The position numbers and the translations under genes were made by a program. Positions 9,140 through 17,926 of a stretch of 64,000 bases of DNA are shown here, piece by piece (within the stretch, counting starts at the first letter, position 1; the number at the start of each line of letters is the position of its first letter). The notes under the pieces are model-generated. The model made no database searches and was not told the origin of the DNA. It saw nothing but the letters and a program-made list of their open reading frames with translations. This DNA comes from an uncultured bacterium (GTDB taxonomy: Bacteria; Acidobacteriota; Aminicenantia; Aminicenantales; Saccharicenantaceae): assembly GCA_937920515.1 (NCBI GenBank), contig CALEUG010000011.1, positions 1 through 64,000 of the forward strand, read 5' to 3'.

Positions 9140-10194
9140 CGGCCGACTCCTTCCTTTTTCTCCTTTTCCTTTTTCATCTGCTCGGCTTCAATTCCGGTGA
9201 GCCTGACAAAAACTTCCTCCAGCGACGGATGCAACCTTCTGGCTTCCAGGATTTCACAGCCCTGTTCCTCAAAGAAGCGGACGAGTGGCCCGACTGCTAT
9301 TGGTCGAGTTGATTTTATCCGCAGCTCCCGCCCGTGGATCGGCTCAAAAACGAGCTCGGGGAAGGCTGCGGAGAACGCGAACTGAAGTTCTGCTCGTGTC
9401 TCAATGTCTTCAGAAAAAGTCAGCAGCAGGCTGTATTGACCACGCAGTGGCTGAAGCAGATTCTCGAGGTTATCCGCTTTAACAATCCGGCCGGAGACGA
9501 TGAAAGCAATCCTCTGACAGAGGCGTTCGGCCTCTTCGATGTAATGGGTCGTCAGAAAAATTGTGGTGCCCTCACGATTCAGTCCGGCAATCAGCTTACG
9601 GATCTGGCGGGCACTGGCCACATCGATGCCGGTGGTGGGTTCGTCCAGGAAAAGGATCCTCGGTTGATGGATCAAGCCGGCGGCGATGGTCAGCTGGCGT
9701 TTCATCCCTTTGGAGTAATCGCCAAATTTTCGGTCGGCCGCCTCGCCGAGATTGAAAAATTCCAGCAGTTGGCGAGCCCGCTGCCGGCGCTCCGCCTTCT
9801 TCAGACCGTAGAGAGCAGCGCAGAAGCACAGGTTGTCAAAACCGCTCAGTTCAGGATAAAGGTTGCTTTCATCCGGCACCACACCGATCATGAATTTGGC
9901 GGCCGCGGGATTTTTCCTGACATCAAGACCGGCCAGTAAAATTTCTCCAGAATCAGGACGGGCCAGGCCGGTTAGCAGATTTATGGTCGTTGTCTTGCCG
10001 GCGCCGTTTGGCCCCAGAAATCCAAAAAGTTCTCCTTCCCCGACGCTGAAGGATATTCCATCAACCGCCCGCACCGGACCGTAGCTCTTATAAAGGTTCC
10101 TGACGACGATGATATCTGCCGAATCCACATCATTTTTAACTATTTTAGATAAACTTTGTTCGGCCATTAATTCAACCTCTTTATTGTTTATCAT
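9136..10194 (-). CDS. ABC transporter ATP-binding protein
   Basis: ATPase partner of the adjacent ABC-2 permease. Walker A GPNGAGKTT, signature region YSKGMKRQL, Walker B ILFLDEPTTG and the H-loop TTHYIEEAE are all intact. A C-terminal extension of about 80 residues is of the DUF4162-like kind seen in drug-export ATPases. The start is uncertain: ATG at 10194 (AGGAA upstream) or ATG at 10167 (AGAGG upstream); both are plausible. It is probably cotranscribed with the arsR and cupin genes 90 bp upstream. Confidence 0.92.
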   Translation of the reverse strand: MINNKEVELMAEQSLSKIVKNDVDSADIIVVRNLYKSYGPVRAVDGISFSVGEGELFGFLGPNGAGKTTTINLLTGLARPDSGEILLAGLDVRKNPAAAKFMIGVVPDESNLYPELSGFDNLCFCAALYGLKKAERRQRARQLLEFFNLGEAADRKFGDYSKGMKRQLTIAAGLIHQPRILFLDEPTTGIDVASARQIRKLIAGLNREGTTIFLTTHYIEEAERLCQRIAFIVSGRIVKADNLENLLQPLRGQYSLLLTFSEDIETRAELQFAFSAAFPELVFEPIHGRELRIKSTRPIAVGPLVRFFEEQGCEILEARRLHPSLEEVFVRLTGIEAEQMKKEKEKKEGVGR

Positions 10195-10284
10195 AAGAAT
10201 TCCTATACTAAATTCATTTCAGCCTCTCTGCCGCAATTTTTGTTCTAATATTTAACTCGCCACCGCACCCGTAAGCCGGCTGGT

Positions 10285-10599
10285 TCAACCTGAACTGAAG
10301 AGCTTTATCTGGATTCCAAGAAGCCGGCTTCTAACCAGCCCCTTCATGGAAAAATGACCGGGCTCAGCCGCCAGAAGCTGCATCTCTCCAAGCTCTACCT
10401 TATCGCCACACACTGTGACTTCAACCAGACCTTCGAGGCAGAGGAAAATCACCTGAGAGTCCATCCGGCATTCCGGAATAATCTCGCCTGGCTCAATTTG
10501 AATTATTCTCAATTTGAATTCAGGCCTCTCGTAAAACACATTTTTTTTGCGTTCCTCATAGGAGTGAGCCAGCAAGGTCCTCAGGTCAATTTTTTTCAT
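10285..10599 (-). CDS. small cupin-like protein
   Basis: 104 residues with the beta-rich pattern of a single cupin fold (IIQIEPGEIIPE, then VIFLCLEGLVEVTVCGDKVELGEMQLL). The usual metal-binding histidines of cupin motif 1 are absent: the segment after PGE reads IIPECRMDSQ. It therefore probably binds a ligand without the classical metal. Its ATG overlaps the stop of the ArsR gene by 4 bases, so the two are coupled. It could be a ligand sensor for the exporter operon; this is inference. Confidence 0.65.
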   Translation of the reverse strand: MKKIDLRTLLAHSYEERKKNVFYERPEFKLRIIQIEPGEIIPECRMDSQVIFLCLEGLVEVTVCGDKVELGEMQLLAAEPGHFSMKGLVRSRLLGIQIKLFSSG

Positions 10600-10886
10600 G
10601 GCTTTTTCTCCTCAATTTTTAAAAGCCTCTGCGCCAGCCGGCTGAACTCTTCTATGGATTTAGGGTCCAGCCGGTAATGAACAAAATAGCCTCGCTTCTC
10701 AGCCCGGACCAGTCCCGTTTCGCGCATGAGCCGCAGGTGCTGGGAAACGGCCGCCGGGCTCAGCTTCAAAGCTTCTGCCAGAGCATTGACGCACAGCATC
10801 CGTTGCTTCAGCAGGTTAAAGAGGCGCAGCCGCGGCGGGGCTGATAATGCCTTGAAATACCGGGCCATCTTTTCTTCCTGTTTCAT
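10596..10886 (-). CDS. ArsR-family transcriptional regulator
   Basis: 96-residue winged-helix repressor. ALSAPPRLRLFNLLKQ is the typical first helix pair, and LKLSPAAVSQHLRLMRETGLV is the recognition helix-turn-helix. No CxC metal site is seen in alpha-3 (the matching region reads MLCVNALAEA), so the inducer may not be arsenite. It is first in the arsR-cupin-ABC unit and likely controls it; AT-rich sequence upstream (10900-10950) would hold the operator. Confidence 0.9.
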   Translation of the reverse strand: MKQEEKMARYFKALSAPPRLRLFNLLKQRMLCVNALAEALKLSPAAVSQHLRLMRETGLVRAEKRGYFVHYRLDPKSIEEFSRLAQRLLKIEEKKP

Positions 10887-11291
10887 CCGAGCCTCTTTCC
10901 ATTTAAGTATTTAATTAAAATATAAAATAAAAACAAAAGAATGTCAATTGCAAAGACACCAGGGTGCTGGCCATAATGCCAGGTCTCTTCTTTTCACGCA
11001 CTTTCCAAATAGAGGGGACACCGTACGGTGTCCCCGAATTTTTCCCCATATGGCAAAATCCAGCAGGAAAAAATAACAGATAAGAAAATGTGGGGACACT
11101 GTACGGTGTCCCCTCTTTTCTAAAAATGAGAAGCCGGGCTCTTACCGGCCCTTAATCGACCGACAAGACAATAATTGCCATTAGCTCAAACAATATATCA
11201 AACAATCCTGCCGGTCTCATTCTGAATTACAGCCGGGCCCGGGCTTTCTCTATTTCTATTTATATTTTTATCAGACCCGTCAACAGCCGCA
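10887..11291. other. intergenic region with composite repeat
   Basis: 405 bases. The first 60 are very AT-rich and probably carry the arsR promoter reading left. A composite palindromic element occupies 11014-11113. A GC-rich inverted repeat (GCCGGGC...ACCGGCC) follows at about 11130-11152. No gene is seen. Confidence 0.5.
11014..11113. repeat. composite palindromic element, copy B
   Basis: 100 bp. Palindromes at 11014-11035 (CGTACG centre) and 11092-11113 (TGTACG centre) surround an interior that starts GAATTTTTCCCCATATGGC. Direct repeat of copy A; together they bracket the arsR-cupin-ABC operon. Confidence 0.93.
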
Positions 11292-12083
11292 TTATTTAGA
11301 AGGGATATTGCCGGCCAAATGCCTGCGGCGGTATTCAACACTCCAGGGAGTCAGGGTATAATCGGGCATCTGGGGAAAGCCAATATCAAAAGGAGTGGGA
11401 TAGGCTGCGACCTCCGCTGTTTTCCGCATCCCTTCCAGAATTTTTTCATACATACTGTACGGGAAAGCCACCGTTATTTCATCCTCCTGGGCCAGGGCTG
11501 TTTTGCGGTCTCCAAAACATGGTAACCCAAGAGAAATATCCTGGGAAACATAAGCCTGGGCGATACTATCGGCACACAGGCTCCATTCTCCACCCGTAGA
11601 AAAATGTACTCGCCCGCCCTTTTCATAAAGATATCCCTGGACAATTCGCATCACCTGGGCCGTATTGCCATACATAACCACGAGGTCTGGCTCGAAATTG
11701 GCCTTGAACATCGGGGCCACGGCTACAGCCGTAAATCTCCCGTAAGGGATTTTGGCCACCTGCCTGGTAAACTCGGCTGCCGATTCCAGGTCAGCATGCA
11801 GCATCCTGGCAATTTCGCCGTTTTTCATAATTTCCGGCTCAGGAATCAGCCCCATCGTCACTCCACCCACTATACAGGCCATGTCCTCTGCAGTAAAATA
11901 CATGGAACGTCCGTAGTAACGCACCATGGCTGTGATCTGGCAGGTGTTCATCGGGTGGCGAGGTCTCATCGTTCCCTCAGGCTTATCTTCCGGGTTTTCA
12001 AAAAATTTCACGCCGAAAGGATAGGTCTTGGGCCGGAGCATGGCCGAAAGCTCGCAACAGACTTCCACTTTTCTCGGTTTCAT
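11292..12083 (-). CDS. DUF169 family protein
   Basis: About 263 residues, resembling the DUF169 family found widely in anaerobes and archaea. Conserved features include CCELSAMLRPKTYPFGVKFF at the N-terminus and further cysteines in MNTCQITAM, DMACIVGGV, SLCADSIA and LPCFGDRK. These may bind a metal or cofactor, but the biochemical role is not established to my knowledge. I chose the ATG at 12083, 11 bases after AAGGAGG, over a TTG that would overlap that site. Single-gene unit. Confidence 0.8.
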   Translation of the reverse strand: MKPRKVEVCCELSAMLRPKTYPFGVKFFENPEDKPEGTMRPRHPMNTCQITAMVRYYGRSMYFTAEDMACIVGGVTMGLIPEPEIMKNGEIARMLHADLESAAEFTRQVAKIPYGRFTAVAVAPMFKANFEPDLVVMYGNTAQVMRIVQGYLYEKGGRVHFSTGGEWSLCADSIAQAYVSQDISLGLPCFGDRKTALAQEDEITVAFPYSMYEKILEGMRKTAEVAAYPTPFDIGFPQMPDYTLTPWSVEYRRRHLAGNIPSK

Positions 12084-12430
12084 GTTGTTTTTTACCTCCT
12101 TCAAGTTAAATTAAATTAAATCACGTCCCCGGTCTTTAATTAATTATCCTCGTTGCGTCCTGTTCATATTGAAATGTTCAAAAGCTCACCTGCGAGCCAG
12201 GCTGGTGTTCGGCCTGCTCTTTATGACTATCATCTCTCCGGCACCAGCCAGGCAGAATGGTAGATTGAAACCGGGATTATAGCCCCTCCTGTTATTGTCA
12301 AGATTCTTGTTTAAGCAGTTTTTTCCAGCCTCGGGTGGCCGAAGATTCCAGACCTGCCCGGTTTAGGCTTGACGGTCAAAATCTTTTTAAGAGATCCGCA
12401 GCCCACAGCCCGCCGGCCTTAATATTTTTT
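12084..12430. other. intergenic region
   Basis: About 350 bases. An inverted repeat GGCTGGTG (12200-12207) / CACCAGCC (12242-12249) with a 34-base loop is the only structure I notice. No gene is supported. Confidence 0.35.
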
Positions 12431-12892
12431 TTATTTATCGTCAGCTGAAGAGGAATCAGCCGCTCGCCGCTCAACCCCGGCCAGAGCTTCTCCGGCGATC
12501 TTTTTAGCGATGCGGTCAACTTCGGCCTGGTCAAAATCAAGGGTCGGAACTTTGTCCACTCCTTCCGCGGCCACCGTGATTTCATAATGATACGGAATGT
12601 TTTGCTTTTCCAGGATCTTGCTGGCGCAGCGATTGGCACAGCCATTTATCACGATTAGCTTTCTGGCCCTTCGGGCGATATCCACGTGGGCCCTGGATTC
12701 TGCCGCCACCGCCGACAGGCAACACATCCTGGCTTCCTGGTAATTGTTGGTCAGGTCTACCGCCACCTGATGACCGATCTGGCCAACGCTGGCTGCCCCA
12801 TCACAGGCCAGGATAATATTGAGCTTCTCCGGCTCCCTGGCGCAAACAGGAAGGATTCTCTGGTTCTTTTTCTGGCTGTTTACTCTCTCCAT
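12431..12892 (-). CDS. DGC-domain putative zinc-binding protein
   Basis: 153-residue protein of the DGC family. It has the defining Asp-Gly (CDGAASVGQIG) and Cys-Cys (EARMCCLSAVA) motifs and the later INGCANRCASK pair, giving five or six conserved cysteines likely to bind metal. It is cytoplasmic by lack of a signal. The ATG follows GAGGAGG. Upstream, at 12913-12932, is a perfect SmtB/ArsR-style inverted repeat, so expression is probably metal-responsive. Exact function is unknown. Confidence 0.8.
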   Translation of the reverse strand: MERVNSQKKNQRILPVCAREPEKLNIILACDGAASVGQIGHQVAVDLTNNYQEARMCCLSAVAAESRAHVDIARRARKLIVINGCANRCASKILEKQNIPYHYEITVAAEGVDKVPTLDFDQAEVDRIAKKIAGEALAGVERRAADSSSADDK

Positions 12893-12912
12893 TTTTCCTC
12901 CTCTACCATAAC

Positions 12913-12932
12913 ATATGAATATCTATTCATAT
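12913..12932. promoter_or_regulatory. ArsR/SmtB-type operator
   Basis: Perfect inverted repeat with 9-bp arms ATATGAATA / TATTCATAT separated by TC, ending 21 bp before the DGC gene start. This closely resembles the 12-2-12 operators of SmtB/ArsR metal sensors. No regulator is adjacent; two ArsR proteins are encoded elsewhere in the window. Confidence 0.65.
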
Positions 12933-13218
12933 AAGAAAAAGCTGATAAGCTGGCCAGACAGATAATCAAGACGCCACCCGGAATTTTGACCTGGCGATAA
13001 GCCCGGTGACCTTTTCAGTTTCCTTCTCCCCTCAGCCTTGATGTTCTCTTCTTTCTGGCTCAATTTTTGACTAAATCAAAAATCTATTCCTTCTTCTACT
13101 TTCATTTTAGCACCGGCGTCAACAGTCAGGACCGGCAGGCATGAGGTTTGAGCGGCAGAAGTCGGGGAGTGGCTTTCCCCCGAAAATGTAAATCCTGATA
13201 ATTGATATCCAGGAAACC
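12933..13218. other. intergenic region
   Basis: Roughly 290 bases between the DGC gene promoter side and the end of the RND gene. I see no gene, repeat or convincing terminator. Confidence 0.35.
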
Positions 13219-16200
13219 TTAACTTTTTTTCTCCAGGATATAGTATAAGCCTGGCAATAAGAACAGGGTGACAAGAAGGGAAAACAAAAGGCCTCCGATG
13301 ACCGCCACGGCCATCGGTTGCAGCATGTCTCCTCCTTCTCCCCGGTTAATGGCCAGGGGCATGAGACCGAGAACGGTAGTAGCCTGGGTCATAAGGATCG
13401 GTCTAATCCTCAGGGGAGCCGCTTCCAGAATGGCTTCATGCAGGGTCCTCCCCTGTTTTCTCTTTTCGTTCATAAACGAAATCATCACCACTCCCTGGGT
13501 AGCGACTCCGCCGCTCATAATGACCACGCCTATCAGGACCGTGGCTCCGGCCGGAAAGCCGGTCAGCGACAGGGCGGCCACCACCCCGACCAGAGCAAAA
13601 GGTACCCCCAGAAGTATCAACAACGGTTGCTTGAATGAATTAAACTGAATGGCCAGAATGACATAGGCAAAGAAAAGAGCAAAAATGATTACCTGGATCA
13701 TTGTCCGCTGACTTTCTTCCATCATATAAACCTGTCCGCCGAAGCTCAGAGTATAACCTTCAGGCAGGCTGAGGTCCTGCAGAGCTGCGCTCACCACCCC
13801 GGCCATTTTGCCCACGCTGAAACCTGGCAAAACATCGCTGGAGACAACTATCTGCTGCATCTGGTCTTCCCGGATGATTTCTACCGGTCCCAGCCTGGGA
13901 ACCACCCGGGCCACCGTCCGGAGAGGAATCTTCAAATTGCCGGGGGCATCTATGAAAAGATTTTCAATATCCTGGCGGCTGCGAATATCAGACTCCGGAA
14001 TTCTAACCCTTATATCGTAATACTCTCCCGCCTCCCTGAATTTGGTAGCGACCTGGCCATCAATCAGGCTGCGAACCGCCGCAGCCACGGCCTGAGTGGA
14101 AAGGCCAACATCGGCCAGGCGCAACCTGTCCAGCTGAATCTGATATTCAGGCTTGGTTATCTGCGTGCCAATCCTGACGTTGGTCAGTCCTTCAATATTC
14201 CGCAGCCTGGCCGCCACCTGCTGGGCCAGCTGATTTATCCGGTTAAGCTCGGTGCCTCTGACTTTTATTTCCACGTCCGACTCGCCCACCTGCCGCAGGC
14301 CTTTCAACTTTTGCTGGGAAACGACCAGGCGGGCTCCCGGAATCAGATGCTTCATCACCTGCGGTCGGATCTTTTCCATATACTCTTCTGTAGAAAAAGG
14401 CCTCTTGCTTTTGGGAACCAGCTCGATATCAATTTCGCCCTCGTTGGCCACTTCGTAGGTCACCAGCCCCCAGACCTTGCCCCCCGAAAGAGTAAAATAC
14501 CTTTCCACATAAGGGTCTTCTCTGACTATGGACTCGAGGTCGGCCAGGATCCGGTCTGTTTTCTCCACCGAAGTCCCGGAAGGCAGGATCACCTTGACCA
14601 TTACCCGGCCATCATCCATTTTGGGTAAGAATTCTGTTCCAATCTTCTTAAAGTTCAAAAGGCTCCAGGCCAGCAAGGCTACAAAAATTATAACCACCAT
14701 CCACCTGACTTTAAGCAGGCCGGTCAGAAGTCCGCCGTAGGCCTTGTTTATCCCCATGATTATCCGGTCAAAAATGCTGGTTTCAACTTTCTTGGATTTC
14801 TTCCTGACCACAAAAAAATTGGCCAGGGTCGGGGTCACCGTCAGGGCCACCAGCAGGGAAACCAGAACTATTCCGGCAATCGTCAGAATCAGCTCTCTGA
14901 AAAGAAGCGAAGTTAACCCGGGAATCAGTAAGAAAGGAGTAAAAAGCGCCAGAAAAGTAAGGGTGGCAGCCAGTACAGACAGGGCTACTTCTGAGGTGGC
15001 GCCTTCACTTACCGCTTCTGCCTCAACAAACGGTTCAACGGTTTCCAGCAGTTGCCTTTCCCGTTTCCAGCGTGAAATATTCTCTATCACCACTATGGAA
15101 TTATCCAGAATCACCCCCATGGCCACCACCAGGCCGCCCAGGGAGAAAATGTTGATGGAAAATCCGCCTATCTTCATCAGAAAAAAATTGAAGAGCAGGG
15201 TCAGGGGCAGAGCAATCAACATTACCGCCACCTGCCTCCAGCTACCGAGAAAAATCAGGACCACCAGGATCACCAGAAAGACAGCAGCGATGGCCGACTC
15301 CCGTACCCCCTGAATGGCCCTATCGATATAGGCGGCCTGGTTCTCAATGGTATCAAAGGTGATATCGGGTGGACTGGTTTCCTTCAATTTTTCGATCAGG
15401 GCATTGACCCGGCTGGCCACTTCCATGGTGTTGGCCTCTGCCTGCTTCAGGATGTTTAGCTTTATGGCCGGCCGGCCTTTGAACCTGGTGATTATCCTGA
15501 CATCCTGATGGCTATCTTCAACCGTGGCCAGGTCCTTGACCCGGACCATGGATTTCCCGTTGTTGATGATGACCACGTTCCTGATATCATCAAGCGTCTG
15601 GAATTCGGCCGTCGTCCGGACGATGATTTCCCGGTTTCCTTCTACCACCCGGCCGGCCAGATACTCTATGTTCTCTTCGTTCAGGCGCTTGATGATCTGA
15701 TTGAGGGTCAGGTCGAAGGCTGTCAGACGCCTGGGGTCCAGGTTAATGTGTATTTCCCTCTTTAAACCGCCGGCAATTTCCGTACCGGCCACACCTTTAA
15801 CCGCCAGGAACTGATCCTGCAGGACATTCTCTACCCAGGTCCGCAATTTAACCAGGTCCCGCCCCTCAGACATGATAACCAGCTGTGTTACCGGAAGCTG
15901 AGAAGGGTCAGCCTTAAACATAACAGGTGGATCAACGTCGGGCGGAAGCTGCCGCCTGGCCAAGCCCATCTTGGCCACGACATCCTGATAGGAAACGTCA
16001 ATATCCGCTCCATACTCAAAATTGACCCTGAGAGTGTATTGACCTTCGATGCAGGAAGATTCTAAATAATCAAGATTATCCACGGTGCTCAAAATGCGCT
16101 CGACCGGCTCGGCAATGTTATCGTTTATTTCCTCGGGCGTGGCCCCTTTCCAGTAGATGTGAACCCTGACCATGGGATAGGTAATGTCAGGCAGGAAATC

Positions 16201-16302
16201 GGTGGGCAGGTTAAGGTACCCGTAAAAACCGAGGACCAGGGCTGTGGCCATCAGAGCCAGAGTGGCCACCGGCCGGCGCAGGGCAATTGATGTTATTTTC
16301 AC
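13219..16302 (-). CDS. RND efflux transporter, inner-membrane pump
   Basis: 1027-residue resistance-nodulation-division pump of the AcrB/HAE type, exporting drugs or hydrophobic compounds by proton antiport. It has TM1 at the N-terminus, two large periplasmic loops, and clusters of TM helices at about 330-540 and 860-1020. The TM4 motif reads GVILDNSIVVIENI: the first proton-relay aspartate is kept and the second is Asn, as in many non-enterobacterial RND pumps. It is the last gene of tolC-adaptor-pump; the adaptor ends 14 bp upstream. Substrate cannot be told from sequence. Confidence 0.93.
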   Translation of the reverse strand: MKITSIALRRPVATLALMATALVLGFYGYLNLPTDFLPDITYPMVRVHIYWKGATPEEINDNIAEPVERILSTVDNLDYLESSCIEGQYTLRVNFEYGADIDVSYQDVVAKMGLARRQLPPDVDPPVMFKADPSQLPVTQLVIMSEGRDLVKLRTWVENVLQDQFLAVKGVAGTEIAGGLKREIHINLDPRRLTAFDLTLNQIIKRLNEENIEYLAGRVVEGNREIIVRTTAEFQTLDDIRNVVIINNGKSMVRVKDLATVEDSHQDVRIITRFKGRPAIKLNILKQAEANTMEVASRVNALIEKLKETSPPDITFDTIENQAAYIDRAIQGVRESAIAAVFLVILVVLIFLGSWRQVAVMLIALPLTLLFNFFLMKIGGFSINIFSLGGLVVAMGVILDNSIVVIENISRWKRERQLLETVEPFVEAEAVSEGATSEVALSVLAATLTFLALFTPFLLIPGLTSLLFRELILTIAGIVLVSLLVALTVTPTLANFFVVRKKSKKVETSIFDRIIMGINKAYGGLLTGLLKVRWMVVIIFVALLAWSLLNFKKIGTEFLPKMDDGRVMVKVILPSGTSVEKTDRILADLESIVREDPYVERYFTLSGGKVWGLVTYEVANEGEIDIELVPKSKRPFSTEEYMEKIRPQVMKHLIPGARLVVSQQKLKGLRQVGESDVEIKVRGTELNRINQLAQQVAARLRNIEGLTNVRIGTQITKPEYQIQLDRLRLADVGLSTQAVAAAVRSLIDGQVATKFREAGEYYDIRVRIPESDIRSRQDIENLFIDAPGNLKIPLRTVARVVPRLGPVEIIREDQMQQIVVSSDVLPGFSVGKMAGVVSAALQDLSLPEGYTLSFGGQVYMMEESQRTMIQVIIFALFFAYVILAIQFNSFKQPLLILLGVPFALVGVVAALSLTGFPAGATVLIGVVIMSGGVATQGVVMISFMNEKRKQGRTLHEAILEAAPLRIRPILMTQATTVLGLMPLAINRGEGGDMLQPMAVAVIGGLLFSLLVTLFLLPGLYYILEKKS

Positions 16303-16316
16303 CGCTGCCTCCAGGC

Positions 16317-17378
16317 TTAGCTTCCGGATTGTTCGGCAGAAGGCATGACCTTGACCGGCATTCCTGTCTTTAATTGTTCCTGGCCTTCGACCACCACTCT
16401 TTCTCCTTCACCAAGGCCGGAAAGAATCTGTACCAAGCCTTCTGTTTCCAGGCCGGTTATTACAGCTCTTTCTTCCGCTTTATTCTCGTTAACCACAAAT
16501 ACTGCTTTGAACCCGGGCCTTTCTATGATGGCCGGAGCCGGAACGGCCAGCGCCCCGTCAATGGTTCTCAGAATAAAGGTAACCCTGACAAACATGCCTG
16601 CTTTCAAACTCGGACAAATATAATCCAGAACTATTTCCACCAGGCCGTTGCGGGTTTTATTATCAACCAGCGGGTGAATCCTCTGTATCCGGCCGTTGAA
16701 AATCCTGCCGGGACAGGCATCGGCCCTGACACTGGACGGCATGTTAAGAGACAGCCGTCCCAGGTCCAGCTCGGAAACGGGCACATCGACTCGAAGGCGG
16801 TCACTGCTCTGAATTTCAAACAGCCTGGCCCTGGCTGGCACCATGTCCCCCAGGTCAACCCAGCGCTGCGAAACAACACCGGAGATTGGACTGGTTACCG
16901 GTATTTCCTTGTACTGCTGCTGAGCGAATTCATAATCCCGCTCGGCCTGGAGATACTCTTTTTTCAGAGTCTCATCGTCCGGGGCTTCGTTCCAGGCTCT
17001 CTTTTTCTCTTCCAGAATCAACCGGGCCGAGTTTATTATATCTTCACGAACCAGAGAACTGATCAGGGCCAGGACTTCATCCTGGCGCACCCGGTCACCC
17101 TCTCTTTTGAAAAGCCGGGAAATTTTTCCCTCAGCCGTAGAAAGAATATTGGCCACATTTTCCGCTTGAAGCGTGCCCGGCAGCTCTAACTTTTCAGTTA
17201 TCTTGGTTGGCTTAACTTCAGTCACCCTGACCAGCCTGGCTTCAACTTTTGGCCTGGTTTCTGGAGCGGCTGAAACCGGGCTGGCCTCCTGCTTTTTATG
17301 GCAGCTACTAAAAATTATAAGAATTAACAGCAAGAATAATGGGAAAGTTATCTTTCCGAGCAGCTTAATTTTTTTCAT
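16317..17378 (-). CDS. RND periplasmic adaptor lipoprotein (MFP)
   Basis: About 353 residues. A lipoprotein signal (LLLILIIFSSC) is followed by the barrel-sandwich (biotinyl-lipoyl-like) halves around a short helical hairpin and a beta-barrel domain, as in AcrA/HlyD membrane fusion proteins. It bridges pump and outer-membrane channel. I chose the ATG at 17378, with GGAG 7 bases upstream and 16 bp after the TolC stop; the longer frame starts inside the upstream gene. Confidence 0.9.
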   Translation of the reverse strand: MKKIKLLGKITFPLFLLLILIIFSSCHKKQEASPVSAAPETRPKVEARLVRVTEVKPTKITEKLELPGTLQAENVANILSTAEGKISRLFKREGDRVRQDEVLALISSLVREDIINSARLILEEKKRAWNEAPDDETLKKEYLQAERDYEFAQQQYKEIPVTSPISGVVSQRWVDLGDMVPARARLFEIQSSDRLRVDVPVSELDLGRLSLNMPSSVRADACPGRIFNGRIQRIHPLVDNKTRNGLVEIVLDYICPSLKAGMFVRVTFILRTIDGALAVPAPAIIERPGFKAVFVVNENKAEERAVITGLETEGLVQILSGLGEGERVVVEGQEQLKTGMPVKVMPSAEQSGS

Positions 17379-17394
17379 CAGAAGACTCCATTGA

Positions 17395-17871
17395 TCATAA
17401 TATTCCAAGGACATAATAAAGCTGGGCCTGGCTGAGGTTATAGTCTACCACAATCTGATTCAACTGCAGGCTGGCATTCAACAGACTTTTCTGAATATCC
17501 AGCAGGTCAGTATTTGAACGGCGGCCAGCCTGATACTCAATAAAAGCCAGCCTGAGGCTCTTTTCGGCTTGCTCCACGGCCTTCTGTTGAACCTCTATTC
17601 TCTGCTCCATTTCTTTGACCCTGAGATAGAGATTTTTAACCTGACCCTCCAGCGTTTTGCGCAGGTATTCCTGTTGAATCCGGGCCTGCTGGAGCTGCAA
17701 TTCTGCGGAAACAATCCTGGCTTTAATGGTGCCCCCGGTAAAAACTGGAACCTGGGCAGAAAGGCCAACAAAAATCCGGTCGTTTCTCTTAAAAGAAAAT
17801 GATTGAAGGCCGAATTCATATCCATACCAGACGGTGGCTGAGACCTGAGGCATCTGAGCCGATTTCTGCAA
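17395..17871 (-). CDS. TolC-like outer-membrane channel, C-terminal part (frameshifted)
   Basis: Second half of a TolC-family efflux channel: long amphipathic helices (ELQLQQARIQQEYLRKTLEG, RVKEMEQRIEVQQKAVEQAEKS) and the closing repeat ending YNLSQAQLYYVLG. The open frame continues upstream of the nominal ATG to about 17940 with TolC-like sequence (LENNPRWARIQKEIQSLEY), joining the preceding half by a single frame change. It is therefore not an independent gene. Either the gene is inactivated or the base call is wrong. Confidence 0.8.
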   Translation of the reverse strand: MQKSAQMPQVSATVWYGYEFGLQSFSFKRNDRIFVGLSAQVPVFTGGTIKARIVSAELQLQQARIQQEYLRKTLEGQVKNLYLRVKEMEQRIEVQQKAVEQAEKSLRLAFIEYQAGRRSNTDLLDIQKSLLNASLQLNQIVVDYNLSQAQLYYVLGIL

Positions 17872-17926
17872 CCGAACCCTGTATTCCAGGCTTTGAATTT
17901 CCTTCTGAATTCTGGCCCACCGCGGG

